A stretch of 24,110 nucleotides of DNA, taken from NCBI GenBank assembly GCA_024643585.1, contig JAHEMP010000008.1, positions 1-24,110 of the forward strand, written 5' to 3'. A program made the position numbers and the translations under genes. Position 1 is the stretch's first letter. Each line of letters starts with the position of its first letter. The notes under the pieces were generated by a model, which was given only the letters and a program-made list of their open reading frames with translations, did not search any database and was not told where the DNA came from. Shown piece after piece: positions 1 through 7,676 of the stretch. Source of the DNA: Crocinitomicaceae bacterium. Its GTDB lineage: Bacteria; Bacteroidota; Bacteroidia; Flavobacteriales_D; Crocinitomicaceae.

Positions 1-453
1 AGTCATTAGCGCAATTGCTACAGGGAATTGATGGAAAATTATCCCAAGAAGTAGGCCGTTTTCACCGTGTTCATGACCATGGTGGCCATATTCAATGATG
101 GTCCCTGCACCTAAAGGAATTCCTTCAATGAAGGAGTGAATGGAAAGCGAAATAAGCAGAGCCAGAGGCATTTTTTGATTTTTATGCACATGAATGTGGC
201 CGTGTTCAATTCCACCAGAGAAAAACTCAAGTACCAATTGAACCAGAAATCCAATAAGAATAAAAAGACCTATATTTTCAGATCCATTTTCATAAAGTTC
301 AGGGACAAAATGGATAAACGCAATGGATAGCAAAAAGCCGCCACTAAATGCGAGCATTAATTTGATGAAATTTTTTCTATGCTTGTCAAAAAAGCTAACA
401 AATACACCTCCAGCTACTACAGCTAATACCAACCAAATGATCGTCCAAATCAT
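1..453 (-). CDS. ZIP-family divalent metal transporter (partial, C-terminus beyond window)
   Basis: The minus-strand frame from the ATG at 453 stays open to position 1 and gives 151 residues. It has hydrophobic segments at about 1-21, 31-50 and 61-79, then a His-rich loop (GHIHVH near 85-90), a segment with HSFIEG at 106-111, a second His-rich loop (HHGHEHG, about 124-130) and a segment with HQFPVAIAL from 141. The paired HxxxEG-like and HxxP motifs of membrane segments IV and V with intervening histidine loops are the signature of ZIP transporters, which move zinc, iron or manganese into the cytoplasm. The second motif lacks the usual acidic residue two positions after the proline, so the metal site may be altered. 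The start overlaps the stop of the upstream methyltransferase gene as ATGA, so the two are probably co-transcribed. Family is confident; the metal is unknown. Confidence 0.85.
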   Translation of the reverse strand, partial: MIWTIIWLVLAVVAGGVFVSFFDKHRKNFIKLMLAFSGGFLLSIAFIHFVPELYENGSENIGLFILIGFLVQLVLEFFSGGIEHGHIHVHKNQKMPLALLISLSIHSFIEGIPLGAGTIIEYGHHGHEHGENGLLLGIIFHQFPVAIALMT

Positions 454-1193
454 ATAACACTATCCTTTTTACAAACTAATATTAATCGAGGAGAAGTTTC
501 AGCCTCAAAAGCACTTAAATTGAAATCACCAAAACATTCCTCTATTCTCAAATTTGCCTTCAATAACATTTCTTTGATCTCTTTCATTCGAAAGCCCCTT
601 ACTTTTTCTTCAAAATAGTGCTTTTTTCCAGAGCATTCGACTTCAATATTCTTCGTAATAAATTTTCCGTCGAAGCTTCTTTTTATATCGAAATTGACAT
701 TGTCGATATTTTTATTCTCTGATTCAATAAGGTGTTGAACAGCAGTATTGGTATTCAAATAGTCCAATAGAAATATTCCTCCGGGCTTCATCATTTTTGA
801 AATTCCATTTAGTACCTTCTGATTTTCTTCATCTTGATCGAAATAACCAAAACTTGTAAAAAGATTAAATACACAATCAAAAGCAGTTTCATCAAAGGGT
901 TCTCTCATATCTTGAACCCGAAAATGCAGTTTTTCATTTTCGAATTTTTTGGCAAAAGCAATACTTTGTTCCGACAAATCAACCCCCAGAACATCCATGC
1001 CTAATTCATTAAGCGTAATGGAATGCCTCCCTTTTCCACACGCCAAATCCAGTACGTGAGAATTTACGGGTAATTTCAAATGATTTAATAGATTAACGAT
1101 AAATTTCCGAGCTTCTTTATCGTCTCTATCTCTGTAAAGCAAATGGTAAAATTTTGTATCAAACCATGAGGCAAACCATTCTTTTGTATTCAT
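450..1193 (-). CDS. Class I SAM-dependent methyltransferase
   Basis: This 247-residue cytoplasmic protein has a Rossmann-type methyltransferase core. Motif I is VLDLACGKGRH at about 47-57, an acidic residue ending strand 2 lies in GVDLSE (D72), and FRVQDMREPF near 91-100 is the motif that contacts the adenine. The region around 105-150 (CVFNLFTSFGYF, then MMKPGGIFLLDYL) matches the later motifs of small-molecule methyltransferases. The substrate cannot be told. An in-frame TTG at 1202 could extend the reading frame, but it lies within a TATCTTTG promoter element (1200-1207), so the ATG at 1193 is the better start. The ZIP gene overlaps the 3' end. The gene is divergent from the siaB-like gene. 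Confidence 0.88.
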   Translation of the reverse strand: MNTKEWFASWFDTKFYHLLYRDRDDKEARKFIVNLLNHLKLPVNSHVLDLACGKGRHSITLNELGMDVLGVDLSEQSIAFAKKFENEKLHFRVQDMREPFDETAFDCVFNLFTSFGYFDQDEENQKVLNGISKMMKPGGIFLLDYLNTNTAVQHLIESENKNIDNVNFDIKRSFDGKFITKNIEVECSGKKHYFEEKVRGFRMKEIKEMLLKANLRIEECFGDFNLSAFEAETSPRLILVCKKDSVI

Positions 1194-1199
1194 AGTTGC

Positions 1200-1207
1200 C
1201 AAAGATA
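1200..1207 (-). promoter_or_regulatory. Bacteroidota -7 promoter element of the methyltransferase gene
   Basis: TATCTTTG on the minus strand matches TAnnTTTG exactly and ends six bases before the ATG at 1193. Transcription would start at or beside the start codon, giving an almost leaderless mRNA. I see no TTG at the usual -33 spacing. Confidence 0.55.
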
Positions 1208-1273
1208 GAGTTTATCAACACTGAAGTAGTAAAAAACCATTAAAAATTGAGCATTTTGTAACTTTCAAAATAC

Positions 1274-1281
1274 TATATTTG
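1274..1281 (+). promoter_or_regulatory. -7 promoter element of the siaB-siaC-coaE operon
   Basis: TATATTTG is an exact TAnnTTTG match 20 bases before the ATG at 1302. A TTTG at 1255-1258 lies 15 bases upstream, closer than the usual -33 spacing, so only the -7 element is convincing. Confidence 0.5.
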
Positions 1282-1301
1282 TTAGGTATCTATTTCTATA
1301 T

Positions 1302-1859
1302 ATGACGCTGAGTAACATCTACAATCTATATAAAACCCTTGAAGAGGAATCTATTTTACTTTCTTTCAAAGGAGTTTTTACATCGGATTTACTGACGTCA
1401 ATTTTGCAAATAATGGAATCTAAATTATCGTATTTAGAAGAAAGTCCAAAGATCAAAAGAAAAGTCTTCAACGTTTTAGTCGAATGCTTGCAAAATCTTT
1501 ATCATCATATAGATACCGGAGAGATTATTCAAGATGGTAATCATATGGCAGATGGAAGGTCGGCTTTGCTCATGATTGCGCGCGTGAATGGTTCTTTTTA
1601 TATACGAACAGGAAATTATATTTACAATGATGTTTCCGTTGAATTGGAAAGACGCTTGAACAAAATCAACAGTCTTGAAAAGGAGGACTTGAAATTATAT
1701 TATCAAGAAGTGCTAGGAGATGGTTTACGCTCTGACAAAGGAACAGCCGGATTAGGTATGATAGATATTGCGAGAAAGTCTGGCAATAAATTGGAGTATC
1801 AATTTCTTGATGTAGGAGTTAATTATCGTTTTTTTTGTCTCAATGTAAAAATTGACTGA
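1302..1859 (+). CDS. SiaB-like protein kinase (DUF6272 type, GHKL-related)
   Basis: A 185-residue soluble protein. The helix VLVECLQNLYHH (about 58-69) resembles the N-box of GHKL ATPases, with E61 and N65 in the metal/ATP-binding positions, and GTAGLGMIDIARKSG (about 147-161) resembles the glycine-rich ATP lid. This arrangement and length match the SiaB family. In Pseudomonas aeruginosa SiaB phosphorylates SiaC, the SiaA phosphatase reverses this, and unphosphorylated SiaC activates the diguanylate cyclase SiaD. The next gene, 17 bases downstream, is a SiaC-like protein, which strongly supports the call. No SiaA-like phosphatase or GGDEF protein lies in the window. The upstream TATATTTG element suggests it is the first gene of its operon. 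Kinase activity is inferred from family and context. Confidence 0.82.
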   Translation: MTLSNIYNLYKTLEEESILLSFKGVFTSDLLTSILQIMESKLSYLEESPKIKRKVFNVLVECLQNLYHHIDTGEIIQDGNHMADGRSALLMIARVNGSFYIRTGNYIYNDVSVELERRLNKINSLEKEDLKLYYQEVLGDGLRSDKGTAGLGMIDIARKSGNKLEYQFLDVGVNYRFFCLNVKID

Positions 1860-1876
1860 CATTTTATTTTAAGATT

Positions 1877-2260
1877 ATGGAGAATTTAATTTTAGACGGA
1901 TCTGCAAAAACACCAGCCGTAAATTTTGATTTCAATAAAGGCTCAATGGAGCTAAAGGGAAGGTCAATACCTGAAAATTCTGTAGAGTTTTATCAACCTT
2001 TGAACGAATGGATTGACAGTTACGCTGCAAGTCCAAAAGGTAAGACCGTAGTCGATATTAAATTGGAATATTTTAATACTTCTTCGTCAAAATGTATTTT
2101 GGATTTGTTCAAAAAATTGGAAAGTTTAAATGGCGACGCAACCGAAGTCATTGTGAACTGGTATTTCGAAGAGGATGATGAGGACATGGAAGAAGCGGGG
2201 GAGGATTACCAAGCAATCATTGGACTTCCTTTCAATATGATTGAGGTCGAAGAAATTTAA
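1877..2260 (+). CDS. SiaC-family regulatory phosphoprotein (DUF1987)
   Basis: A 127-residue protein recognisable as DUF1987/SiaC. It contains the family motif YFNTSSSK at about 65-72, which places a threonine at residue 68. Thr68 is the phospho-acceptor reported for P. aeruginosa SiaC, so the partner-switch site appears conserved. The C-terminal third is very acidic (EEDDEDMEEAGED, about 96-108) and ends in a short hydrophobic and acidic tail. It lies 17 bases after its probable kinase and 5 bases before coaE. In Pseudomonas, SiaC binds and activates a diguanylate cyclase, but no such enzyme is encoded here, so the output partner is unknown. Family call is confident; the pathway is inferred. 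Confidence 0.85.
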   Translation: MENLILDGSAKTPAVNFDFNKGSMELKGRSIPENSVEFYQPLNEWIDSYAASPKGKTVVDIKLEYFNTSSSKCILDLFKKLESLNGDATEVIVNWYFEEDDEDMEEAGEDYQAIIGLPFNMIEVEEI

Positions 2261-2265
2261 TTAAA

Positions 2266-2838
2266 GTGACAATTGGTCTAACTGGCGGAATAGGTTCAGG
2301 AAAATCTCTGATTTCCAAAATTTTGGAATCTTTAGACTATCCTGTTTTTAATTCTGATGCACAGGCTAAAATTATTGTAGAAGAAGACCACACGTTAAAA
2401 ACCGAAATAATAAAACTCTTGGGTGATCGTGCTTATGAAAACGATAAGTACGACAGACAGTATGTATCACAAATAGTTTTTCACGATGAAAGTAAGCTTA
2501 AAGAGCTGAATAATATTATTCATCCAGCAGTTAGAAAATCTTTCAAACTTTTCGCAGAAAATCAAACATCCAAACTTATTTTCAACGAGGCAGCCATTTT
2601 GTTTGAAACTGGTGCCTATAAATCATTTGACAAAACTATTTTAGTCTGTTCGGACGAAGAAACCCGTCTAAAAAGGGTGATGAAGAGAGACAAGACGGAA
2701 AAAAAAGAAGTTCTTGCTCGCTTTGCAAAACAATGGTCCGATGTTAAAAAACGGCCATTAGCTGATTTTGTAATTGAAAACGATGGAGAGCGATCCATAT
2801 TAATGCAATTGGACGCTATTTTAAAGATTTTAAACTAA
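2266..2838 (+). CDS. coaE: Dephospho-CoA kinase
   Basis: CoaE phosphorylates the 3'-hydroxyl of the ribose of dephospho-CoA with ATP, the last step of coenzyme A synthesis, in the cytoplasm. The protein begins MTIGLTGGIGSGKS, with the P-loop at residues 7-14, followed by FNSDAQAK (about 29-36), the family's early Asp motif. It then has the LIFNEAAILFETG region (about 104-116) of the substrate lid and RVMKRDKT near 137-144. At 190 residues it is slightly short but normal. The start is GTG at 2266, five bases after the siaC stop; there is no in-frame ATG that would keep the P-loop. Its stop abuts the stop of the convergent membrane protein gene with no bases between them. Confidence 0.95.
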   Translation: MTIGLTGGIGSGKSLISKILESLDYPVFNSDAQAKIIVEEDHTLKTEIIKLLGDRAYENDKYDRQYVSQIVFHDESKLKELNNIIHPAVRKSFKLFAENQTSKLIFNEAAILFETGAYKSFDKTILVCSDEETRLKRVMKRDKTEKKEVLARFAKQWSDVKKRPLADFVIENDGERSILMQLDAILKILN

Positions 2839-3492
2839 CTATTTCTCACTCAAATCTTCATAGTCATCAAAATTATCTGAGTCATTAGGTTGCTCTATAC
2901 TGTTGTTTTGATGGATTGATTTGGGATTAATTAATAGAAGCACGGATTGTACAATTTTGTTAAAGACAGAAAGCAAAAAGAAGAAACCAACAATTTTAAA
3001 TACAAAACCGAAAAATGCTGCTTCTTCGATACTCAAAATACTATCCTTGAACCAATTAGAAATAACATTTGAGGCTAAGTTGGGATAATACATGAAGGCT
3101 GTAAAATACCCTAAAGAAAAAACGATTAGGGCTATTTCTGCACCTAGGTTAAACTGACGGTCTATGTTTTTCTCTCCATTTTGAATAAATGAAAAAATCA
3201 TTCTTCTTTGCTGATTTCTTTGCAATTTACTAACAAAATAAAAGAGTAATATAAGGGCCGTTATAACGACAGAATTCTGACTTAGCGACAGGTTTGAATC
3301 ATTTTCGTAGCAAAATAAAAATGTTACTTGAACTAGAAATAAATATTGAATTGCTTTTAATCCATAATGTGCAAGGATGGACCGATTTTGACCACCACTA
3401 AGTATGGTTAGAGCAAATTGAAAGATGGCCCATAAAAAACCGAAAATAGCTAATATGACACCGAGACGAAAGATTGTATTTATTATTTCCAC
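2839..3492 (-). CDS. Conserved-type integral membrane protein, function unknown
   Basis: This 217-residue protein has about five hydrophobic segments (roughly 7-31, 44-62, 73-90, 117-137 and 157-188), a basic cytoplasmic-type loop at 89-98 (KLQRNQQRRM) and a hydrophilic acidic tail from about 195 (DSDNFDDYEDLSEK). I do not recognise a family or catalytic motif. The reading frame begins with GTG at 3492; the next methionine (about residue 98) would remove three membrane segments, so GTG is preferred. It converges with coaE without spacer and stands alone on this strand. The charged tail suggests an interaction or turnover signal, but that is speculation. Confidence 0.7.
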   Translation of the reverse strand: MEIINTIFRLGVILAIFGFLWAIFQFALTILSGGQNRSILAHYGLKAIQYLFLVQVTFLFCYENDSNLSLSQNSVVITALILLFYFVSKLQRNQQRRMIFSFIQNGEKNIDRQFNLGAEIALIVFSLGYFTAFMYYPNLASNVISNWFKDSILSIEEAAFFGFVFKIVGFFFLLSVFNKIVQSVLLLINPKSIHQNNSIEQPNDSDNFDDYEDLSEK

Positions 3493-3610
3493 AGCACAAA
3501 AATGCTCAAATTATTCAAATGCCGATGTGATGTGACCCTAAAATCATTCAAATTTCAATTTATTTAACAGCTGAAGTGTACCGAAAACGCAGAAAAAATT
3601 AACGAATCGT

Positions 3611-3618
3611 TATCTTTA
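3611..3618 (+). promoter_or_regulatory. Possible -7 element of the S46 peptidase gene
   Basis: TATCTTTA matches TAnnTTTG at seven of eight defined or free positions and ends nine bases before the ATG at 3628. No TTG is seen at the expected -33 spacing, so this is tentative. Confidence 0.35.
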
Positions 3619-3627
3619 TGCAAACAA

Positions 3628-5778
3628 ATGTCAAAAACTATGAAATATTTTAAAATTGCACTATTCTTTCTACTTTCTACTTCGCTTTCACTTGCCGAAG
3701 AAGGAATGCTTATCCCTTCTGTTATACAGGCTTTTGAGTCTGATATGAAAGCTATGGGCATGAAATTAAGTGCAAAAGATATATACGATGTCAACTCTTC
3801 AAGTTTGAAAGATGCTGTTTTGCATTTTGGTGGAGGTTGCACAGCTGAATTGGTTTCAGATAAAGGTCTTTTATTGACCAATCATCACTGTGGATATAGT
3901 CAAATACAATCGCATTCATCTTTGGAAAAAGATTATTTGAAATATGGTTTTTGGGCAAAAAATTACAGCGAAGAATTGGCAAATCCTGGCTTGTTTGCAG
4001 CAAGAATGGTGAGAATAGATGATGTAACGGCAACCGTTCTTTTTGGCATCCGAGAAGAAATGACCCAAACTGATAAGTTTGCCCAGATGAAAAAAAATAT
4101 GACGACTTTGATTGAGGACGCTGAAAAAGGAACCAATTATAAAGCTGAAATAAAAGCGTTCAATTATGGAAACGACTATTACATGATTGTTAAAGAGGTA
4201 TTTACAGATGTTAGGTTGGTTGGTACGCCACCGAATTCAATTGGTAAATTTGGCGGAGATACAGATAATTGGGTTTGGCCACGACATACTGGCGATTTTT
4301 CTGTGTTCAGAGTATATGCTGGAAAGGATAACAAACCGGCAAGTTTTAGTTCTGAAAACATTCCTTACCAACCATTACATTTTTTACCGATCTCAATGAT
4401 GCCAAGAAAAACAGGTGATTTTACCATGGTATATGGTTTTCCAGGAACAACAGAACAGCATTTGGTATCATCTCAACTCAAATATATTATTGATAAGGAA
4501 CGTCCGGCAAGAATTTCAATGCGTGAAAAGTCTTTATCGGTTATTGATGCTGGAATGAGATCTTCCGACCAAATTAGAATTCAATATGCGTCAAAACAAG
4601 CAAGAATAGCGAATGCATACAAAAAATGGATTGGACAGGTAGGAGGCTTAATTGAATTGGGAGCCGTTGAGGAAAAAGAAAAATACGAACTGAATTTTCA
4701 AAATCAAACTGAAACAAGACCAGAGTGGAAAAAACAGTATGGTAACCTTATTTCCGAAATGAAAAAGGTTACGGATGAAGGTGCGAAGTTTGATTTTGCT
4801 TACGCCATGGTTGTAGAATACGTCTTTACAGGCCCAGAAATGTTTGCACAGGCACGTCAATTTTCTGACCTCATTGATAATTATGATGAATTAGTGAAGT
4901 CAAATAAATTAGAGGAAAAATTAGCATCCATGGAAAAGGGATTGGATGGTTTTTTCAAAAATTACAATTTAGAAGTAGATCGTAAAATATTCGAATTATT
5001 GACTGCCGAATATGTGGTTCAAATGGGGTCTAGTAATTTGCCAAATGTTTTAAAAGTAAATTCTGCTTCTACCTTATCCAAATCCATCTATGGAAAATCA
5101 GTATTGGTTAATATAGAAAAGTCAAAATCGATATTAAAAAAAATGAACAAAAGGAGTATAAAAAAATTACAGAAAGATCCTGGAATTCAACTGTATCGAG
5201 AAATATATGAAAACTTTAAAACAGAGGTCGTTCCTGGTGTGCGAAAGTTCAATTCAGACATGGAAGAATTACTAAAAACATTTGTAAAGGCAAAAAAAGA
5301 AATGTTTCCAGACTCTAAATATTGGGCAGATGCAAACGGAACTTTGAGAATTACATACGGTAAACTAGAAGGTAGCGCTCCTACGGACGGTATGAGATAT
5401 ACTGAACATACCACAACTGATGGAATTATTCAAAAGCATAGAACAGGAAATCCAGATTTTGAATTGTTACCTGACTTGTTGGATTTGTACAAAAAGAAAG
5501 ATTTTGGGACGTATGCGCAGGATGGTGATCTTTGGGTTTGTTTTACCGGTTCCAACCATACCACTGGAGGTAATTCTGGTTCTCCAGTTATAGACGGTGA
5601 GGGAAGATTAATGGGACTAAATTTCGATAGAAGCTGGGAGAGCACGATGAGCGATTATATGTTTGATCCTTCGCGTTGCAGAAATATTGTAGTGGATATA
5701 CGCTATGTTCTGTGGGTAATGGATAAATATGCTGGCGCGACACATTTGGTCAATGAAATGCAATTAGAAGGCAAATAG
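3628..5778 (+). CDS. S46-family dipeptidyl-peptidase, DPP11-like (Asp/Glu-specific)
   Basis: A 716-residue exported serine exopeptidase. The N-terminus (MSKTMKYFKIALFFLLSTSL, then SLAEEG) is a signal peptide with probable cleavage after Ala23. The trypsin-like catalytic residues of S46 are visible: His86 or His87 in TNHHCGY, Asp223 in HTGDF, and Ser650 in GGNSGSP. Cys71 and Cys88 bracket the first motif and probably form a disulfide. S46 enzymes release dipeptides from the N-terminus of oligopeptides in the periplasm. The residue 18 positions after the catalytic serine is Arg668 (NFDRSW). In Porphyromonas DPP11 the equivalent Arg673 selects Asp or Glu at P1, while DPP7 has Gly. I therefore call it DPP11-like. 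It serves peptide utilisation typical of amino-acid-using Bacteroidota. The vWD gene follows 100 bases later. Confidence 0.93.
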   Translation: MSKTMKYFKIALFFLLSTSLSLAEEGMLIPSVIQAFESDMKAMGMKLSAKDIYDVNSSSLKDAVLHFGGGCTAELVSDKGLLLTNHHCGYSQIQSHSSLEKDYLKYGFWAKNYSEELANPGLFAARMVRIDDVTATVLFGIREEMTQTDKFAQMKKNMTTLIEDAEKGTNYKAEIKAFNYGNDYYMIVKEVFTDVRLVGTPPNSIGKFGGDTDNWVWPRHTGDFSVFRVYAGKDNKPASFSSENIPYQPLHFLPISMMPRKTGDFTMVYGFPGTTEQHLVSSQLKYIIDKERPARISMREKSLSVIDAGMRSSDQIRIQYASKQARIANAYKKWIGQVGGLIELGAVEEKEKYELNFQNQTETRPEWKKQYGNLISEMKKVTDEGAKFDFAYAMVVEYVFTGPEMFAQARQFSDLIDNYDELVKSNKLEEKLASMEKGLDGFFKNYNLEVDRKIFELLTAEYVVQMGSSNLPNVLKVNSASTLSKSIYGKSVLVNIEKSKSILKKMNKRSIKKLQKDPGIQLYREIYENFKTEVVPGVRKFNSDMEELLKTFVKAKKEMFPDSKYWADANGTLRITYGKLEGSAPTDGMRYTEHTTTDGIIQKHRTGNPDFELLPDLLDLYKKKDFGTYAQDGDLWVCFTGSNHTTGGNSGSPVIDGEGRLMGLNFDRSWESTMSDYMFDPSRCRNIVVDIRYVLWVMDKYAGATHLVNEMQLEGK

Positions 5779-5878
5779 CAGGTTAAAAAATCAAAATATT
5801 TGTTATAAAATTAACTTCTTGTTTTCTGTGGCACGACTATTGGATTGGATTATTTTGAAAATATTTAATTATTGCATT

Positions 5879-7609
5879 ATGAAACAGAGACTTCTATACA
5901 TTTCAATTGCATTTTGCCTTATGGGCTCAATGTCAGCAGCGGATGCTCAAGAAAATTCAAGCTTTGATACTGAATTTGCATCGATCGATAATGAATTAAC
6001 CAATTGGGATGCCGTTCGAGGTAAATGGTTAGCGAGCTCAATGAAGGCTATGTCCATAAATCAACCGATTCCTGATAGAACTTTTCCAGAAGATTTTTCA
6101 CCGGCAGAAATGATACAAATGGTTCCGACGGGAACCATGAACAATATTCGAACAATCTCTCAAAATCAAAGTCAGAACTCAAGAGATTTGCTGGCAAGGG
6201 AAAGATGGACAAAAATTTACAATTATTCGAATAGACCAAATTGTCAATTGGTAATGGGTAGAACTTACGGAGATCCTCATTTAAAATCGTACGATGGAGC
6301 AACTTATTCTTTTCAAACAGTAGGTGAATTTGTATTGTCCTCCGCCAATAATGGACAATTTGAAGTACAAGTGCGACAAGAGCCACAGCGAGATGATTTT
6401 TCATTGAATACAGCTGTTGCTATGCGCGTTGGTGGAGATCGATTGGGCATTTATACTAGAGGTCCAAATAATTCTCCTGTCATGTTAAATGGAATGCCAC
6501 TTGTTTTGGGCGAAAGATCGTATTTTCTTCCCTCTGGAGGTACAGTTATACGTTCTGGACGAAACTATTTAGTGACCTGGCCAACGGGAGAAAAAGTGTC
6601 GGTTGATATGAGAAGTTCTGGTGGGATGTCTTTCATGAATGTATCTGTTCAAATTTTTCCTTGCTCATCGACTAGTTTTACTGGATTAATGGGTAACGCT
6701 AATGGATTACGAAAAGATGATTTTGATACCGATAGAACAATTGGAATGGGCAGTGTCTTTGCAGGTGGTACAATGAATGACCAATTCGAAAAAGAAAGGG
6801 TTGCGTTTTTAGCCAAAGATTTTGCAAACGCACACCGCATTACATCTTTTAATTCGCTTTTCGATTATAGTTTTGGGGAGTCAACTTTGTCTTATACCGA
6901 TTATAGCTATCCAAGAGTCCACAGAACGATAAATGACATTCCAAATGACAGACGCACAAATGCCAGAAATATTTGTGCAGCGAGTGGATTGAGAGGAACA
7001 GATTTGGATGCATGTATTTATGATCAAGCTTTTCTAAATATTGAACCAATACGACCTCCAGTTATTCATGATAGAACGGATGGAGTTACGTTGAGCACTG
7101 TGGTGAGAGAAACCCCTAATGTTAATCCACCAAGAGAAGTTCCGAAAGGAATAAATGATGGAAGGGAAACGCCGAATGGAACAATTAATACGAAACCTAT
7201 TCAGGAAGATAGCCACCTTGATAATATTGAGGTAAAAATCGACAGCGAAAATCCGGTAGAGCCTAAATGGGAATCTAGAGAGGTTGAATCGCGGGATGCT
7301 GGAAATTCTGGTACAGGAGCCGTTCCAAGACCTTCTTCTTCGTCGCCTGGAAATTCAAATTCAAAAGAAAAACCGACATCTAAACCACCGGTGCAAGAAA
7401 CGCAAACTGAAAAGCCAAATTCTAGCCCAGCGCCGCCTGTTTATAAGCCAAAACCAGCTCCACCGGTAGTTGCACCGAAACCACCAGCGACTCAGACAAA
7501 ACAGGTGCCAAAAACGGGAGGAAGTGCTAAACCGCCGTCTGTTCCTAAAAAGACAGTTCCATCAACTCCGATAAAGACCGCGCCTAGTCCATCGAGAATA
7601 GGAGGGTAG
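5879..7609 (+). CDS. Exported von Willebrand factor type D domain protein with proline-rich tail
   Basis: From the ATG at 5879 the protein has 576 residues and begins with a clear signal peptide (MKQRLLYISIAFCLMGSMSA, then ADAQ). An in-frame TTG at 5819 would bury this signal, so it was not used. Residues about 122-310 form a vWD domain: CQLVMGRTYGDPHLKSYDG at 122-140, then YSFQTVGEFVL, and FTGLMGNANG (about 267-276), the family's calcium-loop-like motif. A segment near 366-384 (ICAASG, then DACIYDQAF) resembles the C8-like part that often follows. From about 455 to the end the chain is low-complexity, rich in Pro, Lys, Ser and Thr (PKPAPP, KPPATQ), like a wall- or matrix-facing linker. No T9SS sorting domain is present. 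It should be periplasmic or surface-exposed, perhaps adhesive; the function is unknown. Confidence 0.85.
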   Translation: MKQRLLYISIAFCLMGSMSAADAQENSSFDTEFASIDNELTNWDAVRGKWLASSMKAMSINQPIPDRTFPEDFSPAEMIQMVPTGTMNNIRTISQNQSQNSRDLLARERWTKIYNYSNRPNCQLVMGRTYGDPHLKSYDGATYSFQTVGEFVLSSANNGQFEVQVRQEPQRDDFSLNTAVAMRVGGDRLGIYTRGPNNSPVMLNGMPLVLGERSYFLPSGGTVIRSGRNYLVTWPTGEKVSVDMRSSGGMSFMNVSVQIFPCSSTSFTGLMGNANGLRKDDFDTDRTIGMGSVFAGGTMNDQFEKERVAFLAKDFANAHRITSFNSLFDYSFGESTLSYTDYSYPRVHRTINDIPNDRRTNARNICAASGLRGTDLDACIYDQAFLNIEPIRPPVIHDRTDGVTLSTVVRETPNVNPPREVPKGINDGRETPNGTINTKPIQEDSHLDNIEVKIDSENPVEPKWESREVESRDAGNSGTGAVPRPSSSSPGNSNSKEKPTSKPPVQETQTEKPNSSPAPPVYKPKPAPPVVAPKPPATQTKQVPKTGGSAKPPSVPKKTVPSTPIKTAPSPSRIGG

Positions 7610-7624
7610 AAAGATAAAGTTCAT

Positions 7625-7657
7625 AAAAAAAGCTTCTGAGAAATCAGAAGCTTTTTT
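7625..7657. terminator. Bidirectional intrinsic terminator
   Basis: A perfect inverted repeat, AGCTTCTGA (7631-7639) and TCAGAAGCT (7644-7652) around a GAAA loop, is flanked by A6 on the left and T5 on the right. It can end the plus-strand vWD transcript and the minus-strand lpdA transcript, which converge here. Confidence 0.9.
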
Positions 7658-7676
7658 GTTTTCAATATTATTAATT

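Noticed and set aside
3564..3881. Open frame of 105 codons on the minus strand overlapping the start of the S46 peptidase gene
   Set aside because: It covers the signal peptide and catalytic His region of a clear gene and carries no motif of its own.
5819..5878. Upstream TTG start extending the vWD-domain protein by 20 residues
   Set aside because: It would place extra residues ahead of a well-formed signal peptide that begins at the ATG at 5879.
6048..6404. Open frame of 118 codons on the minus strand
   Set aside because: It lies within the vWD-domain coding sequence, which has clear domain signatures on the other strand, and shows no family motif.
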